Part shown: one piece after another, positions 9,930-21,295 of the stretch
Layout of the letters: every line of letters begins with the position of its first letter
Position numbering within the stretch: the first letter of the stretch is position 1
Assembly: GCA_947044405.1 (NCBI GenBank)
Contig: CAMRHE010000359.1
Coordinates: 496,001-560,000 of the forward strand
Source of the DNA: Leptodactylus fallax
Taxonomy: Eukaryota > Chordata > Amphibia > Anura > Leptodactylidae
DNA length: 64,000 nucleotides
Reading direction: 5' to 3'
Translations under genes and position numbers: made by a program
Notes under the pieces: model-generated
Database searches by the model: none
Told to the model about the DNA's origin: nothing
The model's input: only the letters and a program-made list of their open reading frames with translations

Positions 9930-10210
9930 TGGCTGGGGCCCCACTTGGTGTAAACGCCGCTGTAAAAAAACGTGGCATTTTACAGTCCCTGCAAAGTAGA
10001 TGAGATTCTAGTGAATCCCAACTACACATTGCGGGAAAATACGCGCAGAGGGCCTGCTGAGATTTCCAAAACCGCAGAAAGTGCACAGAGAAAACCTCTG
10101 TGGACTTTCTATGAAAAGCGCTGAGGGAAAAAACGTGATGCGTTTCCGCCACGGTTTTTCCCGCAGTGCTTTTTTGCTGATGCCCGCTACGTGGTGCCAT
10201 GGCCTAAGTT
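9930..10210 (-). repeat. Palindromic GGCCCCAC-type MITE
   Basis: Starts GGGGCCCCACTTGGTGTAAACG and ends with GCCCGCTACGTGGTGCCATGG. The inner sequence includes AACCTCTGTGGACTTTCTATG. Same family as the copies at 33828-34170 and 42142-42524. It has no coding capacity and presumably depended on another element's transposase; the short terminal repeats suggest a hAT-type MITE. Confidence 0.65.
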
Positions 10211-10716
10211 GAAAGGCTCCGGACTCTTCACTGCAAACAACTCCCATCATATTTGATGTAAAGATTACGCAATAAATAAATAATAGCAGTAATGCATTTG
10301 CAACTCTATTTGTTTATGTCTTGGTGCTGTGTGAGCTCTCAGTATTTACATAGAAAGACCACTAGATGTAGGTATCAGGGGTACAGGCATGTCAGTTACA
10401 CCCAGGTTCCATATCACATAACAATACACCAGTATTATGAATGGCACATGTTTGGTAGCAAGCCCTGTTACAGAGTTTGCATTGAGGTTCAGGATCTTCA
10501 AGTTATAGGTGTTATTCAAAAGTTCTTATTAGATAAATCCACTAGGTGGTGCTAAAACCTAACCCTTCCTAATGATAATGGTACAAGTAGTAAGTAACAC
10601 ACTGACACTTTGGCCTCAATAAAGTGGAAAAACAAAAATGTACCTTCATTTCAATAATACGTAGTATATAGAGTATAAATTTCAGTAAAAAGACAGAAAA
10701 CAAAGCAAACGTTCTT
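10211..10716. other. Intergenic, no recognised feature
   Basis: AT-rich sequence downstream of F12. One 87-codon frame is present but has no domain-like composition. Nothing else recognised. Confidence 0.4.
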
Positions 10717-11795
10717 TTAACCCTTTAAGGACGCAGGGTAGTTTGGACGCTAATGCTTGGTGACTTTTATTCATATTTTCTTTCCCCGCCTTCCAAAATT
10801 CATAACTTTTTTTATTTTTCTATAGATACAGCTATGTGAGGGCTTATTCTTTACGTGACTTTTATTTGGCACTATTTTAAGATACAAAAAAATGTTTTGA
10901 TTAGCTTTTATTAATGTTTTTGGGGGGTTCATGTGAAAAAACCCACAATTCTATCACTACATTTTTCATTTTGTTTTTAGGGCATTTTTTTAAGTATTAA
11001 AAATGACATGGCAACTTTATCTGGCAGGTCATTATGATTATGGCAATACCATAGTTACGTTAATTTTATTATTATTACGTTTTTCCACTTTTTTCTAAAT
11101 AAAATGTCATTTTTCTAAAATTAACAATTTGACTTTTTTTTTTTTTTTTTACTGTTTTGTTAACAGAGCTATGTCAGGGCTCTTTATATGCAGGGCAAGT
11201 TGTAGTTTTTATTGGTAATGATTTTAGGTATGTTTGACTTTGGATCACTTTTTATTGCTATTTTCATGTGGGGTAGTAGATGAAAATACATTATTTTGCA
11301 AACTGCGGTTTTATGTATTTACAGCGTTCACCGTATGGTAACTATTTTTGGATAGTGTAGACTTCTATGCACATAGAGATACTTGACATATTTCTTTAAA
11401 TTATGTGTTTTTCAATTAAAAGTTGGGTTTAATTTATTTTTTATAATTTATTTTAATTTTTTAAAACTTTTTTTTTTTTTTAAATTTGTTTACTTCTTTC
11501 CTGTCCCACAAGGGGGGGACTTGAACCTGAGATCTGCTGATCCCCAGTGCAATGAGTCACAGCACTGGAAGGGAGGGGGGCAGTCTGTCACAGAACTACC
11601 CAGATGTTGTCATCGCTATTGATCAAGTCATCTGGGGGGTAAGCCACTGAAGTTGGTGTATTTTCCCTGGTTCTGGCGCTAGTCCCAAAAGTCATTCCGG
11701 AGGCACAGCTCATGTACTCACTGTACTATTATGGTGCTGAGTGTTAAGTATATGCTCATCACAATGCAATACGGTGCGGAGCGGGAAGGGGTTAA
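10717..11795. mobile_element. TTAA-target MITE, copy A
   Basis: TTAA at 10717-10720 and 11792-11795 flank a 1,071-bp body. The left terminus is CCCTTTAAGGACGC and the right terminus in reverse complement is CCCCTTCCCGCTCCGC. The interior is non-coding and AT-rich, with a tRNA-like T-arm near 11508-11550. TTAA duplication with C-rich ends fits piggyBac- or Kolobok-type elements; which of the two cannot be decided without a transposase. Confidence 0.7.
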
Positions 11796-13270
11796 TCCAA
11801 GCTATGAGCTCTATACATTTATGTGTAATGTTGTGACACTAACCATTATCATATCTTCACAGTGAGAGCTTTGCTTGTCCCTCCTATGTATGGCTCACTG
11901 TAGGAAATAGAAGCAATGTAACACAAGGGGACGAGGGGATGAATCCAAAGAACATGCTGGTGATATCATGCAGTCTTGTAACTTGAGAAAGGAGACCGAA
12001 ATACCAAGCTGTTTGATACGTACGTACTGGTCTTTATTAAAGTATTATTGGCAAGTCTGGAGGCATCTCAATTTTGGAGATTAAAAAAAAGGTTAAAGTC
12101 ACTTTAACACAAATAGAGACGTGGCCATGAAAATTCTATCTCTTGCATGCTCAGCTTGGTCTGTGTAGGAATAGGGAGAAAGCCACAGTCAAGCTCTTCC
12201 GGCTTATCACCATCAAGGGAGAGTTGTACATTGTATACAGTGGCAGGTATACTACGTCATCAAATCTAGGTATATTGGAAAATGTCCACTCATATATTAT
12301 AAAAATACATTTACAACACCTTGAGGCTAAGGCCACATGGAGCGAATCACAGCTAACAAACATTGCAGAAAGAAGCAAAGCAAAAAATGCTTTTTGGCTA
12401 AGGCCCCATGTTGCAGATACGCTTCTGTTTTTTGTTGCAGATTTTGCTGCGTTTTCTTTTCAGCCAAACTTAGTAGTGGCTACAGAAGGAATGGGAAATA
12501 TCTAGGTAGTACTTATACTTCTCACTTCTGCTCCATCCACTCCCTTCAATGTGAGCCCAGAAATGGTATGAAACTACTCGGAAATATCTTAGTCACAGCC
12601 AGTTAGTCACTTTTCAGTTTCAAATTTTCTCAACGTGTAACTTTTCTTGAGATTGATTAAGAAAATCTATTTTCAAAACAAAAGACAGAAAACACACCTT
12701 TTTCTGGTGACAAATGAATATTGGAAGAAGAGTAATACAAACCATAATAAAAAAAATACTGTTTGGATGGAAATAGACAAATAGCCCTAGGTATGAAAAA
12801 TATTATATGTATAATGTGTAAAGTAAAACAAATGATTCCATTTTTGTATGTATACTATGATGAGCGTGGAAACCAAGACAAAAAAAGTTGCATTTTAGTA
12901 GCTGGGGTTGTTCCCCAACTATCCTATGTAGGATTAGGAAAAAGAAGGTGGTTGAAAGCGCCAGATCAGAACCAACTTCTATCAATTCTGGTCACAGAAT
13001 GTTAGAAAACTAGCTATGGAAAAGTTGGCTGATGTCATATATCAACTTGATGTATGGTATAAATCTAAATTCATGGCTAAACAAAGCTCTTATACCATCT
13101 AAACATAGAAACTGTATATTTCTTAGCTCAATGGGCCCAGCCTATTGAAAACTGTGAATCCACACCTTATGCTGCAAAAATAAAAGTATGTTATCAACAT
13201 GTACAAGGGACAAGAACATAGATATTTTCTTGTCACTAACCTCTGAACTGGCTCAAACATTGTGGGGAAT
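11796..13270. other. Intergenic with MITE fragments
   Basis: About 12325-12540 carries GCTAAGGCCACATGG and GGCTAAGGCCCCATGTTGCA, plus the GTAGTGGCTACAGAAGGAAT segment shared with 32815-33050 and 63788-64000. The rest has no recognised feature. Confidence 0.5.
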
Positions 13271-13279
13271 GCATGTCTT

Positions 13280-13840
13280 TTGAAGGATTTACGAAATCTC
13301 ATGTACTACGTGCCTCAAGTATCATCCGGAAAGACTTCATTTCACAATACCATGGTTGTAGTTGGCAATTGTAGACCATATTTTCAACATAAATAGTGTA
13401 ATTGTGTAATTGGAAAAACTGCTGTCCTAAATGTGGATCCCTCTGGTACATAGAAATATGGAATAGTGTTTGTATAATGACAAAGATCCAGATTCTAAAA
13501 ATGTACACCAGCCAAGGATATCCTACAGATGCCAGATCGAATTTGGAAGCCAAATCAATGATTTCCAGGTTTTTTCAACTATACTTGAAAAGGTTTGAAG
13601 TGTTGCGGGGCACATTACCCTGCTGAAGAAGGCCACTGCCATGGAAGAATACTGTTACGCTGAAAAGGTGTTCTTCTGTTTAGGTAGGAACCCTGCACAA
13701 CAACTTGTCACACTTATCAACTGTGTCCCATCCATACATTTTCAACATAAATACAGCACATCAACACATCAGTCAGTGAAACCAGCATGACATTGAATAA
13801 ACACTTATATACTGCTACACAGGGGTAGCTAACCTGTCTT
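13280..13840. repeat. Old interspersed repeat, class unknown
   Basis: The segment around 13750-13835 (ACATCAGTCAGTGAAACCAG, then AATAAACACTTATATAC) has a diverged second copy at about 16370-16460. No protein or terminal repeat was identified. Confidence 0.4.
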
Positions 13841-14580
13841 GGTTAGGGACACAGCAAGAGGCAATCTATGGTCTTCCCCCTCCAAATGCCTATTTAAATA
13901 GGGTTACCTTCACCTTTTTACATCTTACCACATACTCTATTGTACTACCTGACAACAGGAAACTCAACTACAATGATGGAGGAGCAACAAAATACTAGTA
14001 TTACTTCTGCTTATGGGTTACCTCATCCTGGGAACTTTATCATAACCACCACTTAAATTGACAGGTGGTACCCCATACTAATAGAAAGCGAACCTACAGC
14101 TGCTATAATGGTAAACTCACCCTTTATTGAACCATCCATACTTCAGGTAACATGGCTGTAACTCGGGCTACAGAACAGAGACTTGCCTGCAAACCAGAGA
14201 TGGGGTGTAACTACGCTGGGCACCTCACCTGCCCCGACTAACAGCTGCGTAAGCTCACTAAGCCTATACACTGAGACCAAGGAGACTCTTGACATGGATA
14301 CCTTCCCCACTAAAAACTTAGCCTACAACACTGCCCCTATCTGTTTCTCAACTTAACCTACATACATAAGAGGAGGCAACAAAACAGCAGCAAGTCTTTA
14401 ACAACTGGGTAATGCTCTTCCAGCCCAGGGCTTCAGTAGTGATAGTCCTCCTCCTCTGGACCTGATCTTCTTGTAGGGCTGGTGTAGGGCCCAATGTGTG
14501 GTTTGTCCCAAGTGAGGGGCTGGATCTCCAGCACCCTTCCATTTTGGTTCTCCTCTCGGGAAGTGGGGGGACGGAGACTC
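13841..14580. other. Intergenic, repeat-like, unclassified
   Basis: No exon, RNA gene or recognisable transposon end seen. The 14348-14636 region has overlapping minus-strand frames in several phases with no domain. Confidence 0.35.
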
Positions 14581-14904
14581 AGTCTTATAGACCTGTAACA
14601 CCTACACTCTGTGTTTGCTGGCATACTGCCTTTCATAGCAGATCTAGGTTCTTGCTACCTCTGTGTTCTGTTCCTGCTCCTGTCTCTTTAATTATTAGTG
14701 TTTGCATCTCTTAAACTTTTCCCTGTGTGTCTGTATCTATATAAGTGTGTGTCTTTAGTCCACCTATGGATTAGCTACATTATATTCTGTTTTATTTTGG
14801 TGTTTGTCCTGTTTGGTAGTCTGGAGTCCTGAGCAAGGTGCTCAGCTGTTTTATTGCTGGTGTTTTTATCAACCCTGATTTTATGCTATTCCTGTTATAT
14901 ATAT

Positions 14905-15040
14905 TTTAATCCTGCCTGGCCCACGGGCCTTCTGCAATATAACTCTGGTTCCTGTCTCGCCCCTGGGTTTCCTGAAATACACCTCTGGTTCTTGTCTGGC
15001 CCCTGGGCTTCCTGCAATAGTCCCCTTGTTTCTTGTATTT
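14905..15040 (+). repeat. Tandem repeat, three units of about 50-55 bp
   Basis: Units of the type CTGGCCCCTGGGCTTCCTGCAATA followed by CCTCTGGTTCTTGT occur three times in a row at about 14910-15025. They are embedded in a C/T-rich block (14640-15130) resembling the block at 24180-24640. Such blocks may be LTR or long-repeat remnants; unproven. Confidence 0.55.
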
Positions 15041-15639
15041 ACCTTGCTTCTGTTTTTAGTCTGTTCACTTGTCTGTCCTGGTTTTGACATTTTTGCTCAG
15101 CTGCTACCAAAGAGGGACCACCTCAGCAGGTAGTAGTCTGGCAGACTCCCTGCAGCAAAGACCAGAACTCTGTATAGTGGTTTAAGGGTGAAGACTGGTG
15201 TGTCTTCTACGATAATGCCCACAATGGTGGCCGAAAGCCAGACTGGTTTGTTAGCATTGTGGGTCCACGATTCTCTGCCTGCCCACACTGCTAGGCACTT
15301 TTTTCCCACTTTCTCTTCTCATCTTCCTTGACCGTATTCACAGGTTCAGTATTGTGATTTTACTTACAACTAGGGATTGGGGCTCCCAGATTTCCTTTTG
15401 ACACCACATGGCAGGCTTTAAAGAGGCAGACTGTGAAATACTGTGCTGCCTCAGGGTACCTCCATCTGCACCTCCTCAAGTGACTGCCATAGTGATGTGG
15501 CTTAATCAAGTGGTCAGGCTGGCATGGCCACCATCGAAGCACCACACTGCACAGAACACACCTACGCATCTACCATCACCTTCACATCCTCACTCCCAGC
15601 CATTGGTTTCCTGCATCCTGCTGAACTTAGCACAGCTGT

Positions 15640-16470
15640 GATAACGCCAGCTACGATCCTGTTGGCGATGCCATGCACAGAACTGGTAGTATAGGGAAAC
15701 CACAATAAAACAATGAACATACAAAATGTTACAACTCTCTTCACATGTGACTTCAATAGCCTAGAGATTTCACAAGGCAACAGGCATCATTCCTATTTGC
15801 ACAGGCAGTGCTCTCTTCCATGCTCATGGATGAGACCTTCTGATCTCTGGACGGAACCATCAAAAAATGGCTCCTGAAAATACATGAAGGCCACTCTTTT
15901 ACAGTGTAGCAATCCAAGTGCCATACTACAGTCAGCATATCACAAGGCATTATGGGAAAGGAGCTGGGGAGCTCATGCGCCCTCTATTGGATGTAACAAT
16001 CCGGAAACAGCGCTGTATGCAGATAAGTGAAATTGGCTTGGCTAAAATCCCTTTTGCTGTCTCAAGGCTCGGTGAGTCAAAAGCAAATTGAGGATTTGTT
16101 ACATCCAATAGAGGGCGCATGAGCTCCCCAGCTCCTTTCCCATAATGCCTTGTGATATGTAGATGCTAAGTAGAGGGCAAAAGGCAATTAAAATCTCTAC
16201 ACACCTTTACTGGTGCTCTCCTCAATGTGAGAGATTCTTGTCCCTATACTACAGTCAGGTCATTCCACGGGATGTGCCAAAACAACTTCTCCCATTGTAC
16301 AACAATTGGACACAACCACAGCTCTGCCTTACACTTTACTATAAGGAAGACAAAGCAATAATTACACTCCATTACAAATACAAATCCTCAACACATCAGC
16401 CAGGAAAATGAGCAGATCATCAAATAAACACTGTTATATACCACACCACAGGTTGCTAACCCCTTCTTGG
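15640..16470. repeat. Old repeat, split by a later insertion
   Basis: The two halves (15640-15922 and 16259-16470) become contiguous if the 15936-16245 insert and one target duplication are removed. The right half shares a diverged stretch with 13750-13835. The class is unknown. Confidence 0.4.
15923..16258 (+). mobile_element. Hairpin-ended retro-insert, copy 2, with perfect 63-bp inverted arms
   Basis: The 13-mer ATACTACAGTCAG at 15923-15935 and 16246-16258 brackets a 310-bp insert. Within it, 15937-15999 and 16096-16158 are exact inverted copies (63 of 63 bases by eye), separated by 96 bp. The insert ends with a stem-loop (CTCTC, then GAGAG at about 16217-16234) and TCCCT, as in copy 1 at 5494-5605. 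The target duplication points to reverse transcription; the inverted arms could come from a foldback element or from template switching. No coding capacity. Confidence 0.65.
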
Positions 16471-16849
16471 GGTTATATATATATACATATATCCATAGTT
16501 ACCCACTTGGTTGTCAAACAAATGGTGTTAACCTTCACGTCTTTATATGCTAATAGAAAAGTTAATAGTGTCCCTATTGGTGGTGGTACTCAAAAAGGAG
16601 GTTGGAAAATATACAATGATTCAACAACTGTGGTATCCAAAAGGGGCGTCCGTGAACAATATGATAGGTAAGGAACTAAAGTGGTTGAGTTGGTGGTTGA
16701 AATAGTAAAAGGATATTGATGCTGAAGGTGGACATAGTATCAGCATTTAGGATTTGACCCTTCACAGTATCATGATCGTTTTAAGTTTACCTGTTGTATT
16801 TAAAGGGAAAAGTTTCACATAGATATTTGTTTGCCTATGGGTTGTCAGT

Positions 16850-16915
16850 ATTTGAATCCAGAACCTCCTGTGTCCCAGGCAGTAGCTCTTCTCACTGAGC
16901 TACTTGGAATTCTGG
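16850..16915 (-). repeat. tRNA-like sequence (SINE head or decayed tRNA)
   Basis: On the minus strand TAGCTCAGTGAGAAGAGC forms a D-arm with a box-A-like start (GCTC pairs with GAGC). About 30 bases on, GGTTCTGGATTCAAAT resembles a degenerate box B. The anticodon arm does not fold cleanly, so a functional tRNA is unlikely; a tRNA-derived SINE fragment is the better reading. Confidence 0.35.
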
Positions 16916-17039
16916 ACAATTTCCTGATCCTTGATTCTGGACAGTTTCTTGTTCCAAGTAACCTTGACTTGATTGCCTGATTACCTTCACCCTTGGACTT
17001 CCTATTTAAGCCAAGCCGCACCACTTCCTCCTTGCCAGA

Positions 17040-17215
17040 TTATTGTGTTTCCCTGCCTTTAGTCCAGTTACTGTTTCTGCCTCACCTAACATCTATTGCC
17101 TTACCTGTGTACTGAACCTCGGACTGTTACTTGACTACTGCTCCTGCCTCACGCTACAACTATTGCCTTAACTTGTGTACCGAACCCGGACTGTTATTTG
17201 ACCACTCCTTCTCCA
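17040..17215 (+). repeat. Imperfect tandem duplication, about 75 bp unit
   Basis: TTACCTGTGTACTGAACCTC, then GGACTGTTACTTGACTACTG, is followed by a second version (TAACTTGTGTACCGAACCCG, then GGACTGTTATTTGACCACTC). It lies in a C/T-rich, LTR-like block. Confidence 0.5.
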
Positions 17216-17598
17216 GTCATCTGGATTAACAGCCACTGGACACCCACCTCATCTTCACGATTCCACATACCAAGTGAGCAATCATATTATTACCTTACAT
17301 GGGTTGTGTCATGTCACGTGCCTATTTTGAGATGTTCAACTTATTTCTGCATGGGCTGTGATTTGGGTCAGGAGTCCATGGTGCACTACTTGTAATATTT
17401 TTAGTTGGTAGCTTCAAGTGTGGCTGTTGACATGAAGGAATTGAGACATTTACAGTTGTGGTCATGTTCCCAATAGTGACTGCCACTGAGTTATTGGGAA
17501 AAGTATTAAAGAATAGAGAGATCATTTTCTGGTCAGACATGACTGTGATATTGCCATTTGTGTTTAAGACATCTAGTGCTAAGGTACATGCAGTGGAA

Positions 17599-17829
17599 TA
17601 TTAAAGGATGTCTATTAACTACAAAATACATCCAAAACCAATAACTGTGCTTTGTTGGGGACAATGGGGATCTTTAGGTCCATACCTTAGTGAAGCTATG
17701 CACAGATTATCTTTTTATGAATATGCAAATTAGCCTGCAGGACAAGTCCGGTCTCCATTAAATGCCCCCACACAGAACTTTTATCATTTTGGAAGACATA
17801 TTGTACTAGGTAGATGTCCTTTAATTTAA
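17599..17829. repeat. Palindromic MITE, about 225 bp
   Basis: Left end TAAAGGATGTCTATTAACTA; the right end in reverse complement reads TAAAGGACATCTACCTAGTA. The flanking TTAA could be the target duplication. No coding sequence. Confidence 0.55.
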
Positions 17830-18649
17830 GGTTAAACATGTTCCTGGGATTAATCATTTCATTGCTGATGTATTGGCTAGAACAGCATGTAAAATTGGTG
17901 AGGTTTTTTCGAAACCCTGTCTAGTAAATTTTAATCCTTGTTTAGGTCAATTAGTCTTTAACTCCATCCATCTGGGCTGCAATTGAGTGGACATTGGCTC
18001 AGTGTCAAAGTCATCTAGAGGAGATTATTTTGGATAAAATGAGGGAAGATGTATCCAAAGGTAAACTGCAACTCTAGTGTCAGCAACATCCCCTCCACCT
18101 AATCTCCCAACATTTTCACTTGTGGCTGGGCTCATGCAAAACAATGGAGGCAGTTTGATGTCTTTATTATGCCACCTGCATCACAGGTCAAGAGGTGGTT
18201 CAAGATGTGCAGTAAATTTTATTGTACCCAGTAGTCCTAGAGTTTCAACTTGCTCGATTATATTTGAGTGGATACAAAAAAATTCAAGGACTGGGGAATA
18301 GCAGCAGACCTTATATGTGACCTTGACTGGCACCCCCCGGCCCCCAGTGCTGTGTGCAACCTCAAAGGTCACACATAGCTAAGGCTTAGCCATGCGCTTG
18401 CACTGCACAAAGATGATATCCATGTCAGTTCTGCAATAGCCAAACTAAAGTCAAGCTTTGACTCTCAACCACAGCTGCTTCCGTCTGCATTTGTTTTGCT
18501 GGTTTTTGCATACAGAAAAGTGATAACAGAAACAGTAAAACCCAACAAATCCATTAATTCTGCAACTTGTGTCACAGATGCTCTGAAAGAGAAAGATGGT
18601 GTTACTGGTGATGGTAGGCGTGTGTCAGGAAGAGTCACTTTGACAATGT
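17830..18649. other. Intergenic, no recognised gene
   Basis: Mixed unique and repeat-like sequence with no splice-consistent exon or domain. It may contain the body of the transposon whose right end is at 18650-18688, but no matching left end was found. Confidence 0.35.
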
Positions 18650-18688
18650 AAAATTGGGGTGTTCATGTTATTTTGTCCAACCCCTGTA
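18650..18688. repeat. Right terminus of a DNA transposon (CAGGGGTTGGACAAAATAA type)
   Basis: In reverse complement the end reads CAGGGGTTGGACAAAATAAC next to a TA, a Tc1/mariner-style terminus. It is present once only, so this is a fragment. Confidence 0.4.
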
Positions 18689-18711
18689 TGAATCTTTTGA
18701 TTGTATTTAAA

Positions 18712-18761
<50 letters not shown>

Positions 18762-18762
18762 A
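18712..18762. repeat. Microsatellite (TA)n then (GA)n
   Basis: A pure AT run of about 34 bases is followed by about eight GA units. It is a simple sequence likely to vary in length. Confidence 0.9.
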
Positions 18763-20340
18763 AATCCTACCATAGTTTGCTGAAGAAGTGAAGTGGCATG
18801 GACCTCAGATATAAATTGCTTACATAAGATAGTAAAGTGCATTAGTGCCAAAGAAAATAATGTAATATACAACATATCAAAATAATAACATACATGTCTG
18901 TATAGAAGCCAGTCCCTTCATACATAGCGCTGGCCATGTCCTCTTTGTGTCCAACACAAACCAAAATAGAGCTGCTAGTTTTCCATTCTGACAAATGAAA
19001 TATTTTTTTTTCCTGTTGGATAATCTCTTTATGGCCCAAAATAAATGCAGTGTTAAGGGGTTAGGACAAGATTGAGTTATGCAGCATGCCAAGGCAGTCA
19101 CGTCAACACTTTTTTTGCAGATAGACAGTTCAATATGGCACCAGCTTCGTATGTAGCCCGCCAGTTCATGAAGTAACATTCACTGATTCTTTGCTGATGT
19201 GCCTAACAAGCATTAATGTCAGTTCTTATAAAATCTTGGCCATCGTGCCATTACATATTAAGTTTATTGGGTCACCATCCTCATGTGTACAGTCTCCTTA
19301 TAAGGACACACCATGATAGAATGACAAAAAATACAGCAAAAGACTTCGGAAAAAAATTGAACACAAGAACTGCTAGAGAAGTATACGAGGAAAGTAGAAT
19401 CAGTGGATTATAGAGAATCCTCTTCACAGGAGGACAGCTGTAAAACATATATACCTTTTCATATAGCTCACACACCCTAAAGGTAATATGACAAGAAGCA
19501 GGACCGTTTTTAGTGCTTTCTAATTCAGAACAGGCTTGGACTGGCCCACAGATAAATCCAGGTAATATTTGCCATGTAGCTGTATAGTGGGCCCCAGAAT
19601 GAATTTTCCTGGTGGGCCCTATGCACTCCAGGCCGACACTGCTTTAGAATATACATGTTGCATTTCGGGTGGGGATTTTTGCATGCTGCTATGTCATTCT
19701 TGTTCTGCAGCTATTTTGTAAATGTCTCCTTGTATAAAACAAGTAGTGAGTGAGAATTTTTGGCAGCGATGAATTAATGGAGCAATATCTTTGTGTGCCA
19801 TATATTATCTCTTAGCTGTAGCATTGTGTTGTGTTATGTTTCCACTATTGTCATTTTATGAGGTGCTGTTGGCAGGAAATAAATAATAGCATGCCAGATG
19901 TTTAATATAAAATGGGAATTTTCACTTTGTGAGACAATATTGCTATCATCACATCTATTCAGGGCATTGACACAGACATAACATTGCAAGATGAATAGCA
20001 GATTCACATTTACTTTAGTTTTCAAATCTAATACATAAAGTGGCATGTTGCATTTGCAAATAGAAAAACCTTAAAGGGACAATAAATTCCATGTAAACAG
20101 CCATTTCATGGGATTACAGAGAGATTGTAACAGCACTCTGCTAGCGCTAAAAGCATTGCTTCTATGCCTATTGTATATATAAATACTGAAAATAAAGTTC
20201 TTAGCACCCATATTGATCACATTGTGTGAGCCCATCTGCCAGCGACAAGACTCTTTAGATGGGACCCTACACTACAAAGACTCACCTCTCTGAGCATAGG
20301 CCTCCAAATGAATCTAGGGAAAGTGTAGCTCAGCCATATC
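18763..20340. other. Intergenic with one dispersed-repeat fragment
   Basis: At about 19540-19640 a GTGGGCCCCAGAATGAATTT fragment followed by CCTGGTGGGCCCTATGCA is a common dispersed vertebrate repeat. The remaining sequence shows no gene or element I can name. Confidence 0.4.
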
Positions 20341-20354
20341 ATAAAACCAACAGA

Positions 20355-21058
20355 ATCAAGCATATGACATAGGTACGGTGCAAGAACAAAGACGTTTGGG
20401 TTCCAGGATCTATCTCTCAGCGCTGTGTGGGATTCTACTTAGATTCACTTATTTTACTACTACTGCTTTCTGTTGTCAGCAATTTTTGATATTTGCTCCA
20501 GTGATATGTTAACAGATACGGTACAAGAACAATGCTAACTGCAGACATACAATAACAGAATTGTGTTGTTAGATACAGTAACCAGAACCAAGTGTATTAC
20601 ATGGATGCATTGACAGAACCAAGCTTACATGGATACAGTACAAGAACCAAGCTTACTGTATAGATGTGAGAACACAATGAAGTTTACTACATAGATACAG
20701 TACAAGAACCAAGCTGGCTAGATACAGTATGAGAGCCAAGCATATTACATAGATAAGGTACCAGAAAAAAATAACTGCAGACATGCAGTAACAGAATCGT
20801 GTTTACTGAATAGATACAGTAACCAGAACCAAGTGTATTACATGGATACAGTGCAAGTACCAAGATTACTACATGTGAAATAGTAAAAGACCCAAGTTTA
20901 CATAGATAAGATACAGTACAAGAACCAGGCTTACTGCATTGATGTCAGAACACAATGAAGCTTACTGCATTGATACAGTACAAGAACAAAGCTGACTAGA
21001 TATATACAGTACAAGAACCAAGCTTACTACACAGATATGGTGCCAGAACCAAGCATAT

Positions 21059-21106
<48 letters not shown>

Positions 21107-21295
21107 AAAAAATATGCTTGCTACATAGATACAGTACAAGAACCAAGCTTACTGCACAGCTGTATAATAGTTTCAAGCCCTCTATATAGATATGGTACTA
21201 GAACCAAGCCTATTACATAAATACAGTAACAGAACTTACTATATAGATATGGTAATAAAACCAAACATATTACAAATATACAGTAAGAGGGATTA
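20355..21295 (+). repeat. Minisatellite, 31-bp unit with higher-order pattern
   Basis: Degenerate tandem units close to ACAGTACAAGAACCAAGC then TTACTACATAGAT run through about 0.9 kb, interrupted near 20395-20505 and by an AT microsatellite. Distinctive variant units recur together: the ACTGCAGACAT variant at about 20538 and 20775, and the GAGAACACAATGAAG variant at about 20668 and 20946. This implies duplication of blocks of about 240-280 bp. Confidence 0.8.
21061..21103. repeat. Microsatellite (AT)n
   Basis: About 21 AT units interrupting the 31-bp minisatellite, probably grown from an AT-rich variant unit. Confidence 0.9.

Noticed and set aside
16850..16915. Functional tRNA gene
   Set aside because: D-arm and box B are present but the anticodon stem does not pair and no acceptor stem closes; treated as a tRNA-like repeat.
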